Part shown: positions 17,497 through 30,608 of the stretch, piece after piece
How positions within the stretch are numbered: position 1 is the stretch's first letter
How the letters are laid out: each line of letters begins with the position of its first letter
Assembly (NCBI RefSeq): GCF_014230355.1
Contig: NZ_JACLAX010000009.1
Location: forward strand, 100,216 to 164,215
Length of the DNA stretch: 64,000 nt
Reading direction: 5' to 3'
Source: Novosphingobium piscinae
GTDB taxonomy: Bacteria > Pseudomonadota > Alphaproteobacteria > Sphingomonadales > Sphingomonadaceae
The notes under the pieces: generated by a model
Told to the model about the DNA's origin: nothing
The model's database searches: none
What the model saw: the letters and a program-made list of their open reading frames with translations, nothing else
Made by a program: the position numbers and the translations under genes

Positions 17497-19518
17497 ATGC
17501 CTAAAGTCACTGTAGACGGCACCGAACTCGAAGTCCCGGCCGGCGCCACCGTGCTGCAGGCCTGCGAGCTTGCCGGCAAGGAAATCCCGCGCTTCTGCTA
17601 TCACGAGCGCCTGTCGATCGCCGGCAACTGCCGGATGTGCCTGGTCGAGGTGAGCCCCGGGCCGCCAAAGCCGCAGGCGAGTTGCGCGCTGCCCGCCACC
17701 GAGGGTCAGGTCATCAAGACCGACAGCGAGATGGTGAAGAAGGCCCGCGAAGGGGTGATGGAGTTCCTCCTCATCAACCACCCGCTCGACTGCCCGATCT
17801 GCGACCAGGGTGGCGAGTGCGACCTGCAGGACCAGTCGGTCGCCTATGGCCGCGGGGCCTCGCGCTATGACGAGAACAAGCGGGCCGTGACCGACAAGTA
17901 CATGGGTCCGCTGATCAAGACGACGATGACCCGGTGCATCCACTGCACCCGCTGCGTCCGCTTCAGCGAGGAAGTGGCTGGGGTGGACGAGATCGGCGCG
18001 CTCTATCGCGGCGAGAACATGCAGATCTCGACCTACCTCGAGCATGCCGCCAAGCACGAGCTGTCTGCCAACGTCATTGACCTGTGCCCGGTCGGCGCCC
18101 TGACCAGCCGGCCCTATGCCTTCGAGGCGCGCCCGTGGGAGCTCAAGAAGACTCTGTCGATCGACGTGTCCGACGCGATCGGCGCCAATGTTCGCGTCGA
18201 TGCGCGCGGCCGCGAGGTGCTGCGCATTCTGCCACGCGTCAACGATGACGTGAACGAGGAGTGGCTGAGCGACAAGGGCCGCTTCCAGGTCGATGGGCTG
18301 ACCAAGCGCCGGCTCGATCGGCCGTGGATCCGCCGCGACGGCAAGCTCACCCCGGCGACCTGGGCCGAAGCCTTCGCCGCGGTGGCCAGCATCAATCCCG
18401 GTTCGTCGATCGCGGCGGTGGCCGGTGATCTGGTCGACTGCGAGACGATGTTCGCCGCCAAGGCGCTGCTCGGCGCGCTGGGTTCCAGCCTGCTCGAAGG
18501 CCGCCAGACCGGGATGAGCTATCCGGCCGACAATCTCGCTGCGGTGAACTTCAACACGACTCTCGCCGGGATCGAAATCGCCGATGCGGTGCTGATCGTC
18601 GGCAGTCACATTCGCTGGGAAGCTGCGTTGCTCAACGCTCGCCTACGCAAGGCGGTGAAGCGCGGGGCCAGGGTGTTCGTGGTCGGGCCCGAGTATGACC
18701 TCACCTACAAGGCCGAGTTCCTCGGCGACGATGCCGCGCTGCTGGGTAAGCTGCCGGGGCATGTGAGCGAGGCGTTCGGCGCGGCCAAGCGTCCGGCGAT
18801 TATCATCGGCGGCGCGGGCCTGGCCAAGGGCGCGCTCGGGCCGGCGCTGGCCCTGGCCGAGCAGTGGAACCTGGTGCGCACGCTGGACGACGGCACCGCC
18901 TGGAACGGCTTCAACGTGCTGCACATGGCGGCGAGCCGCATGGGCGGGCTGATGCTGGGCTATGCCCAGGCCGGCGGGATCGCCGATCTGGTCGCGGCTA
19001 AGCCCAAGCTGGTGCTGTCGCTCGGCGCCGACGAGGTCGATTACACCCGCTTCGCCGGCTCGATGGTGGTCTACATCGGCCACCATGGCGACAAGGGCGC
19101 CCATGCCGCTGACATCATCCTGCCCGGTTCGGCCTATACCGAGAAGGCCGGGACCTACGTCAACACCGAAGGCCGGGTGCAGTACGCCGAGAAGGCCGTG
19201 TTCGCGCCGGGCGATGCCCGCGAGGACTGGACGATCCTGCGCGCACTGGCCGATGCCTTCGGGGTTTCGGTCGGCTTCGACAGCTTCGAGGAGCTGCGTG
19301 CGGCGATGGTCGCGGCGGTCCCGGCGCTGGGCGTGGAAGGGTTGGCCGATTACGGTGCGCTACCGCAGGCGGACAAGAAGGCCACTGCGGAAGGTACGAT
19401 CACCTATCCGATCAAGGACTTCTACCTGACCAACCCGATCGCCCGCGCCTCGGCGACGATGCAGCGTTGCTCGGCCGAGCTGCTTCACGGCGAAGACTTC
19501 GCGGAGGCCGCGGAATGA
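17497..19518 (+). CDS. nuoG: NADH-quinone oxidoreductase subunit G
   Basis: A 673-aa subunit (75-kDa homologue) of the NADH module with several Fe-S clusters. The N-terminal ferredoxin domain has [19 protein letters not shown] (N1b); next come [20 protein letters not shown] with a following His-Cys3 type site, and [20 protein letters not shown] (N4/N5 region). The C-terminal half is a molybdopterin-oxidoreductase-like domain without cofactor. ATG 17497 was preferred over 17485 because the latter sits at the edge of the repeat; both are possible. Its TGA overlaps the nuoH ATG. Confidence 0.95.
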   Translation: MPKVTVDGTELEVPAGATVLQACELAGKEIPRFCYHERLSIAGNCRMCLVEVSPGPPKPQASCALPATEGQVIKTDSEMVKKAREGVMEFLLINHPLDCPICDQGGECDLQDQSVAYGRGASRYDENKRAVTDKYMGPLIKTTMTRCIHCTRCVRFSEEVAGVDEIGALYRGENMQISTYLEHAAKHELSANVIDLCPVGALTSRPYAFEARPWELKKTLSIDVSDAIGANVRVDARGREVLRILPRVNDDVNEEWLSDKGRFQVDGLTKRRLDRPWIRRDGKLTPATWAEAFAAVASINPGSSIAAVAGDLVDCETMFAAKALLGALGSSLLEGRQTGMSYPADNLAAVNFNTTLAGIEIADAVLIVGSHIRWEAALLNARLRKAVKRGARVFVVGPEYDLTYKAEFLGDDAALLGKLPGHVSEAFGAAKRPAIIIGGAGLAKGALGPALALAEQWNLVRTLDDGTAWNGFNVLHMAASRMGGLMLGYAQAGGIADLVAAKPKLVLSLGADEVDYTRFAGSMVVYIGHHGDKGAHAADIILPGSAYTEKAGTYVNTEGRVQYAEKAVFAPGDAREDWTILRALADAFGVSVGFDSFEELRAAMVAAVPALGVEGLADYGALPQADKKATAEGTITYPIKDFYLTNPIARASATMQRCSAELLHGEDFAEAAE

Positions 19519-20561
19519 CCGCCTTCTTCCAATCGGCCGGCCTCCCGTTCGAGGCCGCATGGCTGCTCGCCACGGTCGCGGGGATCCTGCTGATCGCCTT
19601 CCCGGTGATGCTCGCCGTGGCGATCGTGATCTATTTCGACCGCAAGATCTGGGCGGCCATGGCGCTGCGCAAGGGCCCCAACGTGGTCGGCCCCTTCGGC
19701 ATCCTGCAAAGCTTCGCCGATGGCCTGAAGGTGTTCCTGCAGGAAACGATCATCCCCTCGGCGGCGAACAAGGGCCTGTTCCTGATCGCGCCGATCATCA
19801 CCTTCACCGTGGCGCTGCTGGCCTGGGCGGTGATCCCGTTCAGCGCGACGGCGATCCTCTCGAACATCAATGTCGGGCTGCTGTACATCCTCGCGATCTC
19901 GTCGCTGGGGGTCTATGGCACGGTTATCGCCGGCTGGTCGTCGAACTCGAAATACCCGTTCTTCTCGGCGATGCGCGCCTCGGCGCAGATGATCTCCTAT
20001 GAGGTCTCGATCGGCTTCATCCTGATCTGCGTGGTGCTGTGGGCCGGCTCATTCAACCTCGACACCATTGTCCAGGCGCAGAAGGGCCACGTCTTCGGGA
20101 TCGTCAACGGCTTCGTGGCGAACCCGCTGCTGTTCCCGATGTGGGTGATGTTCCTGATCTCGGGCATGGCCGAGACCCAGCGTGCTCCGTTCGACCTGAC
20201 AGAGGCCGAGTCCGAGCTCGTCGCCGGCTACCAGACCGAATACTCGTCAATGGCCTTCGCGCTCTACTGGCTGGGCGAATACGCCAACGTGCTGCTGATG
20301 TGCGCGCTCAACGCTGTGCTGTTCTGGGGCGGCTATCTGCCGCCGCTCGACATTCCGGTCTTGTATGCCGTCCCCGGCCTCGTCTGGATGCTCGGCAAGA
20401 TCCTGTTCTTCTTCTTCATCTTCAGCTGGGTGAAGGCCACCGTGCCGCGCTACCGCTATGACCAGCTGATGCGGTTGGGCTGGAAGGTTTTCCTGCCCGT
20501 TTCGCTGGCGTGGGTCGTTATCGTCAGCGGCTACCTCATGATCACCGGACACTTCGCATGA
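19515..20561 (+). CDS. nuoH: NADH-quinone oxidoreductase subunit H
   Basis: A 348-aa membrane subunit (ND1 homologue) linking the peripheral arm to the proton-pumping arm and forming part of the quinone channel. Signatures are [20 protein letters not shown] and the loop [20 protein letters not shown] with [15 protein letters not shown]. About eight membrane helices. ATG 19515 overlaps the nuoG stop by 4 bp (ATGA), which fixes the start against an upstream in-frame alternative. Confidence 0.97.
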   Translation: MTAFFQSAGLPFEAAWLLATVAGILLIAFPVMLAVAIVIYFDRKIWAAMALRKGPNVVGPFGILQSFADGLKVFLQETIIPSAANKGLFLIAPIITFTVALLAWAVIPFSATAILSNINVGLLYILAISSLGVYGTVIAGWSSNSKYPFFSAMRASAQMISYEVSIGFILICVVLWAGSFNLDTIVQAQKGHVFGIVNGFVANPLLFPMWVMFLISGMAETQRAPFDLTEAESELVAGYQTEYSSMAFALYWLGEYANVLLMCALNAVLFWGGYLPPLDIPVLYAVPGLVWMLGKILFFFFIFSWVKATVPRYRYDQLMRLGWKVFLPVSLAWVVIVSGYLMITGHFA

Positions 20562-21043
20562 CCGTTGCCCAGCTCATCAAGAGCTTCACGCTCTGGGAAT
20601 TCCTGAAGGCTCACCTGATCACCCTGAAGTACTTCTTCAAGGTGAAGGCGACCATCAACTATCCCTTCGAGAAGAACCCGCTGTCGCCCCGTTTCCGCGG
20701 CGAGCACGCGCTGCGTCGCTATCCCAGCGGCGAAGAGCGCTGCATCGCCTGCAAGCTGTGCGAGGCGGTGTGCCCGGCCCAGGCGATCACGATCGAGGCC
20801 GAGCCGCGCGATGATGGCAGCCGCCGCACCACGCGTTACGACATCGACATGACCAAGTGCATCTACTGCGGCTTCTGTCAGGAAGCCTGTCCGGTGGACG
20901 CCATCGTCGAAGGACCGAACCTCGAGTTCGCCACCGAAACGCGCGAAGAGCTGCTCTACGACAAGGCCAAGCTGCTCGCCAACGGGGACAAGTGGGAGCG
21001 CGCCCTGGCCGCGAACCTTGAAGCCGATGCACCGTACCGGTAG
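20558..21043 (+). CDS. nuoI: NADH-quinone oxidoreductase subunit I
   Basis: A 161-aa subunit (TYKY homologue) with two [4Fe-4S] clusters N6a and N6b. Both motifs are intact: [19 protein letters not shown] and [20 protein letters not shown]. The N-terminal amphipathic region ([20 protein letters not shown]) attaches it to the membrane arm. ATG 20558 overlaps the nuoH stop by 4 bp. Confidence 0.97.
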   Translation: MTVAQLIKSFTLWEFLKAHLITLKYFFKVKATINYPFEKNPLSPRFRGEHALRRYPSGEERCIACKLCEAVCPAQAITIEAEPRDDGSRRTTRYDIDMTKCIYCGFCQEACPVDAIVEGPNLEFATETREELLYDKAKLLANGDKWERALAANLEADAPYR

Positions 21044-21055
21044 GGGGCCGCGCTC

Positions 21056-21673
21056 ATGATTCAACTCATTGCCTTCTACCTGTTCGCGACGCTTGCCACT
21101 GCGGCGGGCGCACTGACGATCCTGGCGCGCAACCCGGTTCATTCGGTGCTGTGGCTGATTGTCGCCTTCTTCAACGCCGCTGGGCTGATGGTGCTGGTCG
21201 GGGCCGAGTTCATCGCCATGCTGCTGGTGATCGTCTATGTCGGCGCCGTGGCCGTGCTGTTCCTGTTCGTGGTCATGATGCTCGACATCGACTTCGCCGA
21301 GCTGCGCGCCGGTTTCATCCGCAACTTCCCCCTGGGCTTCGCGCTGGCGCTGGTCCTGCTGATGGAGCTGGTGCTCGGCGCTGGAGCCTACAAGGCCGGT
21401 GCGCTCAAGCTGGGCACGCCCGACGGTTCGGCCACCGCTGCCGCCGGAGCCAGCAACATCGAGGCGATCGGCGCGCTGCTTTACAGCCGTTACCTGTTCC
21501 TGTTCGAGGCAGCCGGCCTGGTCTTGCTGGTCGCCATGGTCGGAGCGATCGTGCTGACCCACCGCCAGCGCAGCGGGGTCCGCGGGCAGAACGTCGCCCG
21601 GCAGAACGCGCGCCGCCCGGACGAGGCGACGCACAACGTCTCGCCCGAGGTGGGTAAGGGAGTCACGCTGTGA
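21056..21673 (+). CDS. nuoJ: NADH-quinone oxidoreductase subunit J
   Basis: A 205-aa membrane subunit (ND6 homologue), five helices. The family motif is in helix 3, [19 protein letters not shown], with [20 protein letters not shown] in helix 2. The C-terminal ~35 residues are a hydrophilic tail ([20 protein letters not shown]) that reaches into the cytoplasm. Its TGA overlaps the GTG of nuoK. Confidence 0.95.
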   Translation: MIQLIAFYLFATLATAAGALTILARNPVHSVLWLIVAFFNAAGLMVLVGAEFIAMLLVIVYVGAVAVLFLFVVMMLDIDFAELRAGFIRNFPLGFALALVLLMELVLGAGAYKAGALKLGTPDGSATAAAGASNIEAIGALLYSRYLFLFEAAGLVLLVAMVGAIVLTHRQRSGVRGQNVARQNARRPDEATHNVSPEVGKGVTL

Positions 21674-21975
21674 TCGGCATCGAACACTACGTCGTCGTCA
21701 GCTCGATCCTCTTCGTGCTGGGCGTGCTGGGGATATTCCTCAACCGCAAGAACGTGATCATCATCCTGATGGCGATCGAGCTGATCCTGCTGGCCGTGAA
21801 CCTCAACCTGGTCGCCTTCTCGAGCTTCCTCGGCGACCTGACCGGGCAGATCTTCGCCATGTTCGTCCTGACCGTGGCGGCCGGCGAAGCCGCGGTGGGT
21901 CTGGCGATCCTGGTGATCTACTTCCGCGGCCGCGGCACCATCGCGGTTGACGATGTGAACCGGATGAAGGGGTAA
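21670..21975 (+). CDS. nuoK: NADH-quinone oxidoreductase subunit K
   Basis: A 101-aa membrane subunit (ND4L homologue) with three helices. The proton-path glutamates are in [20 protein letters not shown] and [20 protein letters not shown]. It starts at GTG 21670, 4 bp inside nuoJ. Length is exactly that of the family. Confidence 0.97.
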   Translation: MIGIEHYVVVSSILFVLGVLGIFLNRKNVIIILMAIELILLAVNLNLVAFSSFLGDLTGQIFAMFVLTVAAGEAAVGLAILVIYFRGRGTIAVDDVNRMKG

Positions 21976-21980
21976 GCTTC

Positions 21981-24047
21981 GTGAACTCCATTCTCTTCAT
22001 CGTCTTCGTGCCGCTGCTCGCCGCGGTCGTTGCCGGGCTGGGCAACAAGCAGCTCGGCAATGTCCCGGCGAAGGTCATCACCACTGGATCGCTGGCGATC
22101 TCTTGCCTGCTGTCGTGGCCGATCTTCCTGTCGTTCCTGAGCGGCAGCGCCGAGGCCAGCGTGACCCCGGTGCTGCAATGGGTGCAGTCGGGCACGATGG
22201 CCTTCGACTGGGCGCTGCGGGTCGACTCGCTGACTGCGGTCATGCTGGTGGTGATCACCAGCGTCTCGTTCCTCGTGCACCTCTATTCGTGGGGCTACAT
22301 GAGCGAGGAGCCCGACCAGCCGCGCTTCTTCGCCTACCTCTCGCTGTTCACCTTCGCGATGCTGATGCTGGTGACTGCGGACAACCTGGTGCAGATGTTC
22401 TTCGGCTGGGAGGGGGTCGGCCTCGCGTCCTACCTGCTGATCGGCTTCTGGTTCCGCAAGCCATCGGCCTGCGCCGCGGCGATCAAGGCCTTCGTGGTCA
22501 ACCGCGTCGGCGATCTCGGCTTCATGCTCGGCATCTTCGGCACCTATCTGGTGTTCGACACCGTCTCGATCCCCGAGATCCTGGCTGCCGCGCCGTCGAT
22601 GGCCGGATCGACCATCGGCTTCCTCGGCTACCGGCTCGATACGATGACCGTGCTGTGCGTGCTGTTGTTCATCGGCGCGATGGGCAAGTCAGCCCAACTT
22701 GGGCTGCACACCTGGCTGCCGGACGCGATGGAGGGCCCGACCCCGGTCTCGGCGCTGATCCACGCCGCGACCATGGTCACTGCCGGCGTTTTCATGGTCT
22801 GCCGCCTCTCGCCGATGTTCGTGGTGAGTCCCACCGCACTGGGCTTCGTCACCTTCATCGGCGCCGCCACCTGCTTCTTCGCCGCGACGGTCGGAACGAC
22901 GCAGTGGGACATCAAGCGGGTGATCGCCTATTCGACCTGCTCGCAGCTGGGCTACATGTTCTTCGCCGCCGGCGTTGGCGCCTTCGGCTCGGCCATGTTC
23001 CACCTGTTCACCCACGCCTTCTTCAAGGCGCTCCTGTTCCTCGGTGCCGGCTCGGTGATCCACGCGATGCACCACGAGCAGGACATGCGTTACTACGGTG
23101 CGCTGCGGAAGGAGATCCCGATCACCTTCTGGGCCATGATGATGGGCACCCTGGCCATCACCGGGGTCGGCATCGTCGACGTGTTCGGCTTCGCCGGGTT
23201 CTACTCGAAGGACTCCATCCTCGAAGCAGCCTATGGCGCCGGGACCGAACTAGGCGGCTTTGCCTTCTGGTGCGGCATCACCGCCGCGCTGATGACCAGC
23301 TTCTATTCGTGGCGCCTGGTGTTCCTGACCTTCTACGGCCAACCGCGCTGGGCCGCCTCGGAGCACATCCAGCACGCGGTGCATGACAGTCACGATCATG
23401 GTCATGACGACCACGCTCACGCGCACGACCACGCGCATGATGATCATGGCCACGCCCATGACCACGGGGCCAGCCACGATGGCACCGGCGGCTACCACCC
23501 GCACGAGAGCCCCTGGGTCATGCTGGTGCCGCTGATCGTGCTGAGCCTGGGCGCGGTGCTGGCTGGCTATGTCTTCCACCATGCTTTCATCAGCGAGGGC
23601 ACGGGCGAGTTCTGGCAGGGTAGCCTGGTTTTTGCCGAGCACACCATCCATGCGATGCACGCCGTGCCGACCTGGGTGAAATGGGCTCCGTTCACGGTGA
23701 TGGCCCTGGGCTTTGCCACAGCCTGGTACGCGTACCTGAAGAACCCCAGCCTGCCGGCCGCCTTTGTCGAGCAGCTGGGCGTCATCCACCAGTTCGTCTT
23801 CCGCAAGTGGTACTTCGACGAGCTCTATGCCTTCCTGTTCGTCCGCCCGGCCTTCTGGTTCGGCCGGGTGTTCTGGAAGCAGGGCGACGTCGGGATTATC
23901 GACCGCTTCGGCCCGAACGGCGCCGCCTGGGTCGTCGCGCAGGGTGCGCGCGTCGCCCAGCGGGTGCAGTCCGGTTATCTTTACAGCTATGCGCTGGTCA
24001 TGCTCATCGGGCTTGTGATGGGGATCAGCTACGTGGTGGTGCGCTGA
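21981..24047 (+). CDS. nuoL: NADH-quinone oxidoreductase subunit L, with a His-rich loop
   Basis: A 688-aa proton-pumping antiporter-like subunit (ND5 homologue). Family segments are [60 protein letters not shown] and [20 protein letters not shown]. The C-terminal lateral helix and final membrane helix (~600-688) are present. Residues 462-508 form a striking loop with about 18 histidines among Asp, Ala and Gly ([20 protein letters not shown] and on to YHPHES), inserted between membrane helices. It starts at GTG 21981, 5 bp after nuoK. Confidence 0.96.
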   Translation: MNSILFIVFVPLLAAVVAGLGNKQLGNVPAKVITTGSLAISCLLSWPIFLSFLSGSAEASVTPVLQWVQSGTMAFDWALRVDSLTAVMLVVITSVSFLVHLYSWGYMSEEPDQPRFFAYLSLFTFAMLMLVTADNLVQMFFGWEGVGLASYLLIGFWFRKPSACAAAIKAFVVNRVGDLGFMLGIFGTYLVFDTVSIPEILAAAPSMAGSTIGFLGYRLDTMTVLCVLLFIGAMGKSAQLGLHTWLPDAMEGPTPVSALIHAATMVTAGVFMVCRLSPMFVVSPTALGFVTFIGAATCFFAATVGTTQWDIKRVIAYSTCSQLGYMFFAAGVGAFGSAMFHLFTHAFFKALLFLGAGSVIHAMHHEQDMRYYGALRKEIPITFWAMMMGTLAITGVGIVDVFGFAGFYSKDSILEAAYGAGTELGGFAFWCGITAALMTSFYSWRLVFLTFYGQPRWAASEHIQHAVHDSHDHGHDDHAHAHDHAHDDHGHAHDHGASHDGTGGYHPHESPWVMLVPLIVLSLGAVLAGYVFHHAFISEGTGEFWQGSLVFAEHTIHAMHAVPTWVKWAPFTVMALGFATAWYAYLKNPSLPAAFVEQLGVIHQFVFRKWYFDELYAFLFVRPAFWFGRVFWKQGDVGIIDRFGPNGAAWVVAQGARVAQRVQSGYLYSYALVMLIGLVMGISYVVVR

Positions 24048-24081
24048 TGCGCGCGGCGGCCACGAGCGGGGGTAGAAAGTA

Positions 24082-25629
24082 ATGTCCGGGTTTCCCATCC
24101 TCACGCTGATGCTGCTTGTGCCGCTGGCCGGCGCGGTCGGCTGCCTGGTCTCCGGTGACCGCGGCGCACGGCAGATCGCGCTTGTTGCCACGCTGATCGA
24201 TCTGGCATTGGGCGCGGTGCTTTGGTCAGGCTATCAGATCGGTGGACCGCAGTGGCAGTTCGTCGAGCATGTGCCGCTGTTCGCCGGCTTCTCCTGGGCG
24301 CTGGGGATCGACGGGATCGCGCTGCTGCTGATCCTGCTGTCGGTTTTCCTGATGCCGATCTGCATCGGCGCGAGCTGGGAGGCGGTGACCAAGCGGGTCG
24401 GCGAATACTACGCTGCCTTCCTGCTGATGGAGACGCTGATGATCGGCGTGTTCGCGGCCCAGGACCTCTACCTGTTCTACATCATGTTCGAGGCCGGCCT
24501 GATCCCGATGTACCTGATCATCGGCATCTGGGGCGGCCAGGACCGGATCTACGCCAGTTACAAGTTCTTCCTCTACACGCTGCTCGGTTCGGTGCTGATG
24601 CTGATCGCGATGCTGTGGATGGCGCACGAGGCCGGCACCACCGACATTCCGACGCTGATGGCCTATGACTTCGCGCCCACCGCGCAGACCTGGCTGTTCC
24701 TGGCCTTCTTCGCCAGCTTCGCGGTGAAGATGCCGATGTGGCCGGTCCACACCTGGCTGCCAGACGCCCACGTTCAGGCGCCGACCGCCGGTTCGGTGAT
24801 CCTCGCCGGCGTGCTGCTGAAGATGGGCGGCTACGGCTTCATCCGCTTCTCGCTCCCGATGTTCCCTGAAGCTTCGGCTCAGTTTTCGGGTCTGGTCTTC
24901 GCGCTGTCGATGATCGCGGTGGTGGTCACCTCGCTCATCGCGCTGGTTCAGCACGACATGAAGAAGCTGATCGCCTATTCGTCGGTGGCGCACATGGCGA
25001 TCGTCACGATCGGCCTGTTCGCCTTCAACGTGCAGGGCCTCGAAGGCGCGATGATCGTGATGCTCAGCCACGGACTGGTCTCGGGTGCGTTGTTCCTGTG
25101 CGTCGGCATCATCTACGATCGGCTGCACACCCGCGAGATCGACCGTTACGGCGGGCTCTCGATCAACATGCCGCGCTACGCCCTGTTTTTCCTGCTGTTC
25201 ACGATGGCCTCGATCGGCCTTCCCGGCACCAGCGGCTTCGTTGGCGAGTTCCTCTCGCTCGGCGGGATCTACCAGGTGTCGAGCTGGGTGGCGCTGGTCT
25301 GCACAACGGGCATTATCCTGGGTGCGGCCTACATGCTCTACCTTTATCGCCGTGTCGCCTTTGGCGAGCAGCAGCACGCCGATGCCGCGGCCATGACCGA
25401 CCTGACCCCGCGCGAGCTGGCGATGGTCGTCCCGCTTGCGCTCGCGGTGCTGTGGATGGGGGTCTATCCTGAAAGCTTCCTGGCGCCGATGCGCGCCGAT
25501 ATCGCCGCGCTGGACGCGCGCGTCGCCCGGGCCAAGCCGGCCGGCGATGCCAAGGTCACGCCCGGCAAACCCGTTGTACATGATGCCGCCCATGCTCAGC
25601 ATGGTGCCGCGCCCGAGGGGGCCCACTGA
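24082..25629 (+). CDS. nuoM: NADH-quinone oxidoreductase subunit M
   Basis: A 515-aa proton-pumping subunit (ND4 homologue) with about 14 helices. Key segments are [20 protein letters not shown] (functional Glu), [20 protein letters not shown] and [20 protein letters not shown]. The C-terminal ~40 residues are a His/Ala/Lys tail. The stop overlaps the nuoN ATG (TGATG). Confidence 0.97.
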   Translation: MSGFPILTLMLLVPLAGAVGCLVSGDRGARQIALVATLIDLALGAVLWSGYQIGGPQWQFVEHVPLFAGFSWALGIDGIALLLILLSVFLMPICIGASWEAVTKRVGEYYAAFLLMETLMIGVFAAQDLYLFYIMFEAGLIPMYLIIGIWGGQDRIYASYKFFLYTLLGSVLMLIAMLWMAHEAGTTDIPTLMAYDFAPTAQTWLFLAFFASFAVKMPMWPVHTWLPDAHVQAPTAGSVILAGVLLKMGGYGFIRFSLPMFPEASAQFSGLVFALSMIAVVVTSLIALVQHDMKKLIAYSSVAHMAIVTIGLFAFNVQGLEGAMIVMLSHGLVSGALFLCVGIIYDRLHTREIDRYGGLSINMPRYALFFLLFTMASIGLPGTSGFVGEFLSLGGIYQVSSWVALVCTTGIILGAAYMLYLYRRVAFGEQQHADAAAMTDLTPRELAMVVPLALAVLWMGVYPESFLAPMRADIAALDARVARAKPAGDAKVTPGKPVVHDAAHAQHGAAPEGAH

Positions 25630-27092
25630 TGGACTGGTCGCAGTCGCTGCGCCTGATCGCGCCTGAAGAAACTCTGTCCCTTGCCGGGCTGGCCCTGTTG
25701 CTCGTCGCGGCCTGGGCTGGCGACAAGGCTGCGCGGGCGATCTCGATCGCGGCAGTCAGCGTGCTCGTTGCTGTCATGGCGCTGGTGGCCCCGGCGCTGT
25801 GCAACGGAGCGATGGGCCCGGAAACCGTGGCCTTCGCCGGCCAGATGACGGCCGATGCCTTCGCCAGTTTCGCCAAATTGCTGATTTACGGTTCGGCCGC
25901 GGTGGCGCTGGTGGTGGCGCCCAGCTTCTTCGAGCGGGTCGGGGCGATGCGCGCCGAGTATCCGGTGCTTATCCTGTTCGCCGCGATCGGCACTGGGATG
26001 ATGGTCTCGGCCGGGGATTTCCTGACCCTGTACATCGGCCTCGAGATGAACTCGCTCGCCAGCTACGTCCTCGCTGCCTTCCTGCGCAGCGACGACCGCT
26101 CGGCCGAGGCGGGGCTCAAGTACTTCGTGCTCGGCGCGCTCGCCAGTGGCATCCTGCTGTTCGGGATCAGCCTGACCTATGGCTTCACCGGGACGACCAG
26201 TTTCGCTGGCGTCCATGCCGCACTGGGCGGCGGGCTGAACACCGGGATGGTGTTCGGGATTGTCTTCGTGCTGGCCGGGATCGCCTTCAAGATTGCTGCC
26301 GTGCCGTTCCACATGTGGACCCCCGACGTCTACGAGGGCGCGCCGACCCCCGTGACCTTGTTCTTCGCCACGGCTCCCAAGGTCGGCGCGCTGGGCATGC
26401 TGATGCGCGTCGCCATCGTTGCTTTCGGCAGCGCGGCCGGGGCCTGGCAGCAGATCGTGATCTTCGCAGCCGTCGCCTCGATCGTGATTGGCGCACTGGG
26501 CGCGATCGGCCAGCGCAACATCAAGCGCCTGCTCGCCTATTCGTCGATCAACAATGTCGGCTTCATCCTGATCGGCCTGGCGATCGCCACGCCGCAGGGG
26601 TCTGCCGCGATGCTGACCTACCTGGCGATCTATGTCGCGATGACGGTGGGTAGTTTCGTCGTCGTACTGATGCTGCGCGATGCCGATGGCAACCCGGTTG
26701 AGGATCTCGCCGACGTGGCCGGCCTTTCGCGCACCCAGCCGCTGCTGGCCGCGGGCATGGCGATCGTGATGTTCAGCCTGGCGGGCATCCCGCCGCTGTT
26801 CGGGTTCTGGGGCAAGTTCGTGGTGTTCCAGGCCGCGGTCGATGCGGGGTTCGTCCCGCTCGCCGCGATCGGTATCGCCGCCTCGGTGATCGGCGCCTTC
26901 TACTATCTCAAGGTCGTCAAGGTGATGTACTTCGACGAGCCGGCTGACAAGGTTGCGGGCGAGCGCGAGCTGGCACACACCGTGCTGCTGGTCGGTACGG
27001 GGTTGTTCCTCTCGCCGCTCGGCTACCTGCTGACCAAGTGGCTCGGCGGGCTGTCCGGCGCCGCGGCTCTGGCGCTGTTCCACTTTGCCTGA
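25629..27092 (+). CDS. nuoN: NADH-quinone oxidoreductase subunit N
   Basis: A 487-aa proton-pumping subunit (ND2 homologue). Segments: LTLYIGLEMNSLASYVLAAF, SAEAGLKYFVLGALASGILL, VPFHMWTPDVYEGAPTPVTL and IGQRNIKRLLAYSSINNVGF. It closes the complex I gene set and starts at ATG 25629 overlapping nuoM. Its end overlaps the probable start of birA by 8 bp, so the operon does not stop here. Confidence 0.97.
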   Translation: MDWSQSLRLIAPEETLSLAGLALLLVAAWAGDKAARAISIAAVSVLVAVMALVAPALCNGAMGPETVAFAGQMTADAFASFAKLLIYGSAAVALVVAPSFFERVGAMRAEYPVLILFAAIGTGMMVSAGDFLTLYIGLEMNSLASYVLAAFLRSDDRSAEAGLKYFVLGALASGILLFGISLTYGFTGTTSFAGVHAALGGGLNTGMVFGIVFVLAGIAFKIAAVPFHMWTPDVYEGAPTPVTLFFATAPKVGALGMLMRVAIVAFGSAAGAWQQIVIFAAVASIVIGALGAIGQRNIKRLLAYSSINNVGFILIGLAIATPQGSAAMLTYLAIYVAMTVGSFVVVLMLRDADGNPVEDLADVAGLSRTQPLLAAGMAIVMFSLAGIPPLFGFWGKFVVFQAAVDAGFVPLAAIGIAASVIGAFYYLKVVKVMYFDEPADKVAGERELAHTVLLVGTGLFLSPLGYLLTKWLGGLSGAAALALFHFA

Positions 27093-27855
27093 TCCGGCTC
27101 CCCCTGGCGGCCATGCTGGCGCCGGGGTGGAGGTCGTGGCCCAAACCGGATCGACCAACGCCGACCTGATCGCCCGGCTCGCTGCCGGCGGGCGAGTGGC
27201 CGAGGGTCAGTGGCTGGTGGCCGACCGTCAGACTGCCGGCAAGGGCCGGCAGGGCCGGGTCTGGAGTGACGGGCAGGGCAACTTCATGGGCTCAACCCTG
27301 GTCCACGCCCGGCGCGGTGATCCTCCGCTGCACACGCTGGCGCTGGTTGCCGGACTGGCCGTGCTGGCAGCGGTGGGCGAGCGGCTCGCCCCACCGCGGC
27401 AGGCCCTGCTGAAGTGGCCCAACGATCTGCTGATCGGGCCCGCCAAGCTTGCCGGCATCCTGCTTGAGCGCAGCGGCGATGCAGTGGTGATCGGGGTTGG
27501 GGTCAACCTGGTCGAAGCCCCCGCCATTCCCGGGCGCGAGACCGTTGCGCTGGCCCGGTTCGGACCGGCGCCCGATCGCGACACCTTTGCGGCTGATCTG
27601 GCCCGGGCCTTCGCAGCCGAGCTCCAGCGCTGGCGCGACTATGGACTGGGCCCGGTGATTGCCCGCTGGCAGGCTGCGGCTCATCCTCTTGGCACGCCGC
27701 TTTTGGTGGGTGAGCCGGGCGAGGCGCCGCTGGTCGGTACTTTCGGGGGGCTCGACGCCGATGGGGCCTTGCTCTTGCGCGGGCATGACGGCACGACGCG
27801 CACGATCCACGCGGGCGAGGTGCGGCTCGCCCCTTCTGGGACAGGAACGGACTGA
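27085..27855 (+). CDS. birA: Biotin--[acetyl-CoA-carboxylase] ligase (class I, no DNA-binding domain)
   Basis: A 256-aa enzyme that makes biotinyl-AMP and attaches biotin to carrier proteins such as AccB. Motifs: [16 protein letters not shown], the adenylate loop [30 protein letters not shown] and [20 protein letters not shown]. The C-terminal SH3-like domain is at ~205-250. There is no N-terminal helix-turn-helix, so it is an enzyme only, not the bio repressor. The start is uncertain: TTG 27085 (overlapping nuoN) or GTG 27127. It is coupled to coaX by a TGATG overlap. Confidence 0.92.
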   Translation: MPDPAPPGGHAGAGVEVVAQTGSTNADLIARLAAGGRVAEGQWLVADRQTAGKGRQGRVWSDGQGNFMGSTLVHARRGDPPLHTLALVAGLAVLAAVGERLAPPRQALLKWPNDLLIGPAKLAGILLERSGDAVVIGVGVNLVEAPAIPGRETVALARFGPAPDRDTFAADLARAFAAELQRWRDYGLGPVIARWQAAAHPLGTPLLVGEPGEAPLVGTFGGLDADGALLLRGHDGTTRTIHAGEVRLAPSGTGTD

Positions 27856-28630
27856 TGCTGCTGGCGATCGACCTGGGCAATACCAATGTGGTCTTCGCGC
27901 TGTTCGAGGGACGCCGGATCCGCGCGCGCTGGCGCATCGCCACCGATCCGCGGCGCACCGGCGACGAATACGCCGTCTGGCTCTCGCAGCTGCTCGCGCT
28001 CGAAGGGGTGGAACGGAGCGCGGTTGACCAGATCATTGTCTCCACCGTGGTTCCGCGCGCGCTCCACAACATCCAGGTCCTGGCTGACAAGTACTTCGGC
28101 GTGACCCCGCTGATCGCAGGCGAGGGCGCGGCCGACTATGCGATGGCGATCGATGTAGACCAGCCGCGTTCGCTTGGTGCCGACCGTGCGGTCAATGCGG
28201 TGGCCGCCCACGCCCGCTACAGTGGTGACCTGATCATCGTCGATTTCGGGACCGCGACGACCTTCGACGCGGTGGACTTCAACGGTGCCTACAAGGGCGG
28301 GATCATCGCGCCCGGGATCAATCTGTCGCTGGATGCGCTGGTCGGGAACACCGCCAAGCTGCCGCGCATTGCGATCGAGGCTCCGCGCTCGACCAGCGTG
28401 ATCGGGACCAATACCGAAGACCAGATGCTGATCGGGGTGTTCTGGGGTTATGTTGCCATGATGGAGGGTCTGATCGACCGGATGAAGCAGGAAATCGGCC
28501 GCCCCGCCAAGGTGATCGCCACCGGCGGGCTGGCCGTGCTGTTCGACAAGCACACGACGATCTTCGATGCGGTCGATCCCGACCTGACGCTCGACGGGCT
28601 GGCCTTGCTTGCCGAAAGGGCAGCACGCCA

Positions 28631-28634
<4 letters not shown>
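27855..28634 (+). CDS. coaX: Type III pantothenate kinase
   Basis: A 259-aa ATP-dependent kinase for the first step of coenzyme A synthesis. It belongs to the ASKHA (actin-like) fold: [18 protein letters not shown] (phosphate-1 site), [40 protein letters not shown] (phosphate-2 site) and [20 protein letters not shown]. Length is typical. It overlaps birA and rnj at both ends, so the three are translationally coupled. Confidence 0.96.
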
Positions 28635-30265
<1,631 letters not shown>

Positions 30266-30269
30266 GGCG

Positions 30270-30554
30270 ATGCGCTGGACCTCGATCCTGGCGATTTACA
30301 CGCTGTTCTGGGTGCTGTCGGCCTTCCTCGTCCTGCCCTTCGGGGTACGCACGGCCGAGGAGGATGGGGCGCCTCGGATCGCCGGCCAGGCCGAGAGCGC
30401 ACCGACCAGCTTCTCGTTCAAACGGCTCGCCCGCCGTGCCACGCTGCTCTCGCTGGCGCTGTTCGCACTGTTCTACCTGAACTACGTCAACGGCTGGATC
30501 GTCGCCGCCGATCTTGACGTCAGCCGCTTCTATCGCGGACCGGCGCGGACCTGA
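30270..30554 (+). CDS. DUF1467 family membrane protein
   Basis: A 94-aa two-helix inner-membrane protein: SILAIYTLFWVLSAFLVLPF then GVRTAEEDG, and ATLLSLALFALFYLNYVNGW. The layout of helix, Gly-Val-Arg-Thr turn and second helix is that of the alphaproteobacterial DUF1467 family of unknown function. ATG 30270 lies 4 bp after the rnj stop, so it is the last gene of the long plus-strand unit. The next gene is on the other strand. Confidence 0.8.
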   Translation: MRWTSILAIYTLFWVLSAFLVLPFGVRTAEEDGAPRIAGQAESAPTSFSFKRLARRATLLSLALFALFYLNYVNGWIVAADLDVSRFYRGPART

Positions 30555-30608
30555 CGCTCTCGCGATGCCTGGGCTGCGACTGGCCCGTGCTGGGGGCGCG
30601 GTTCTTGG

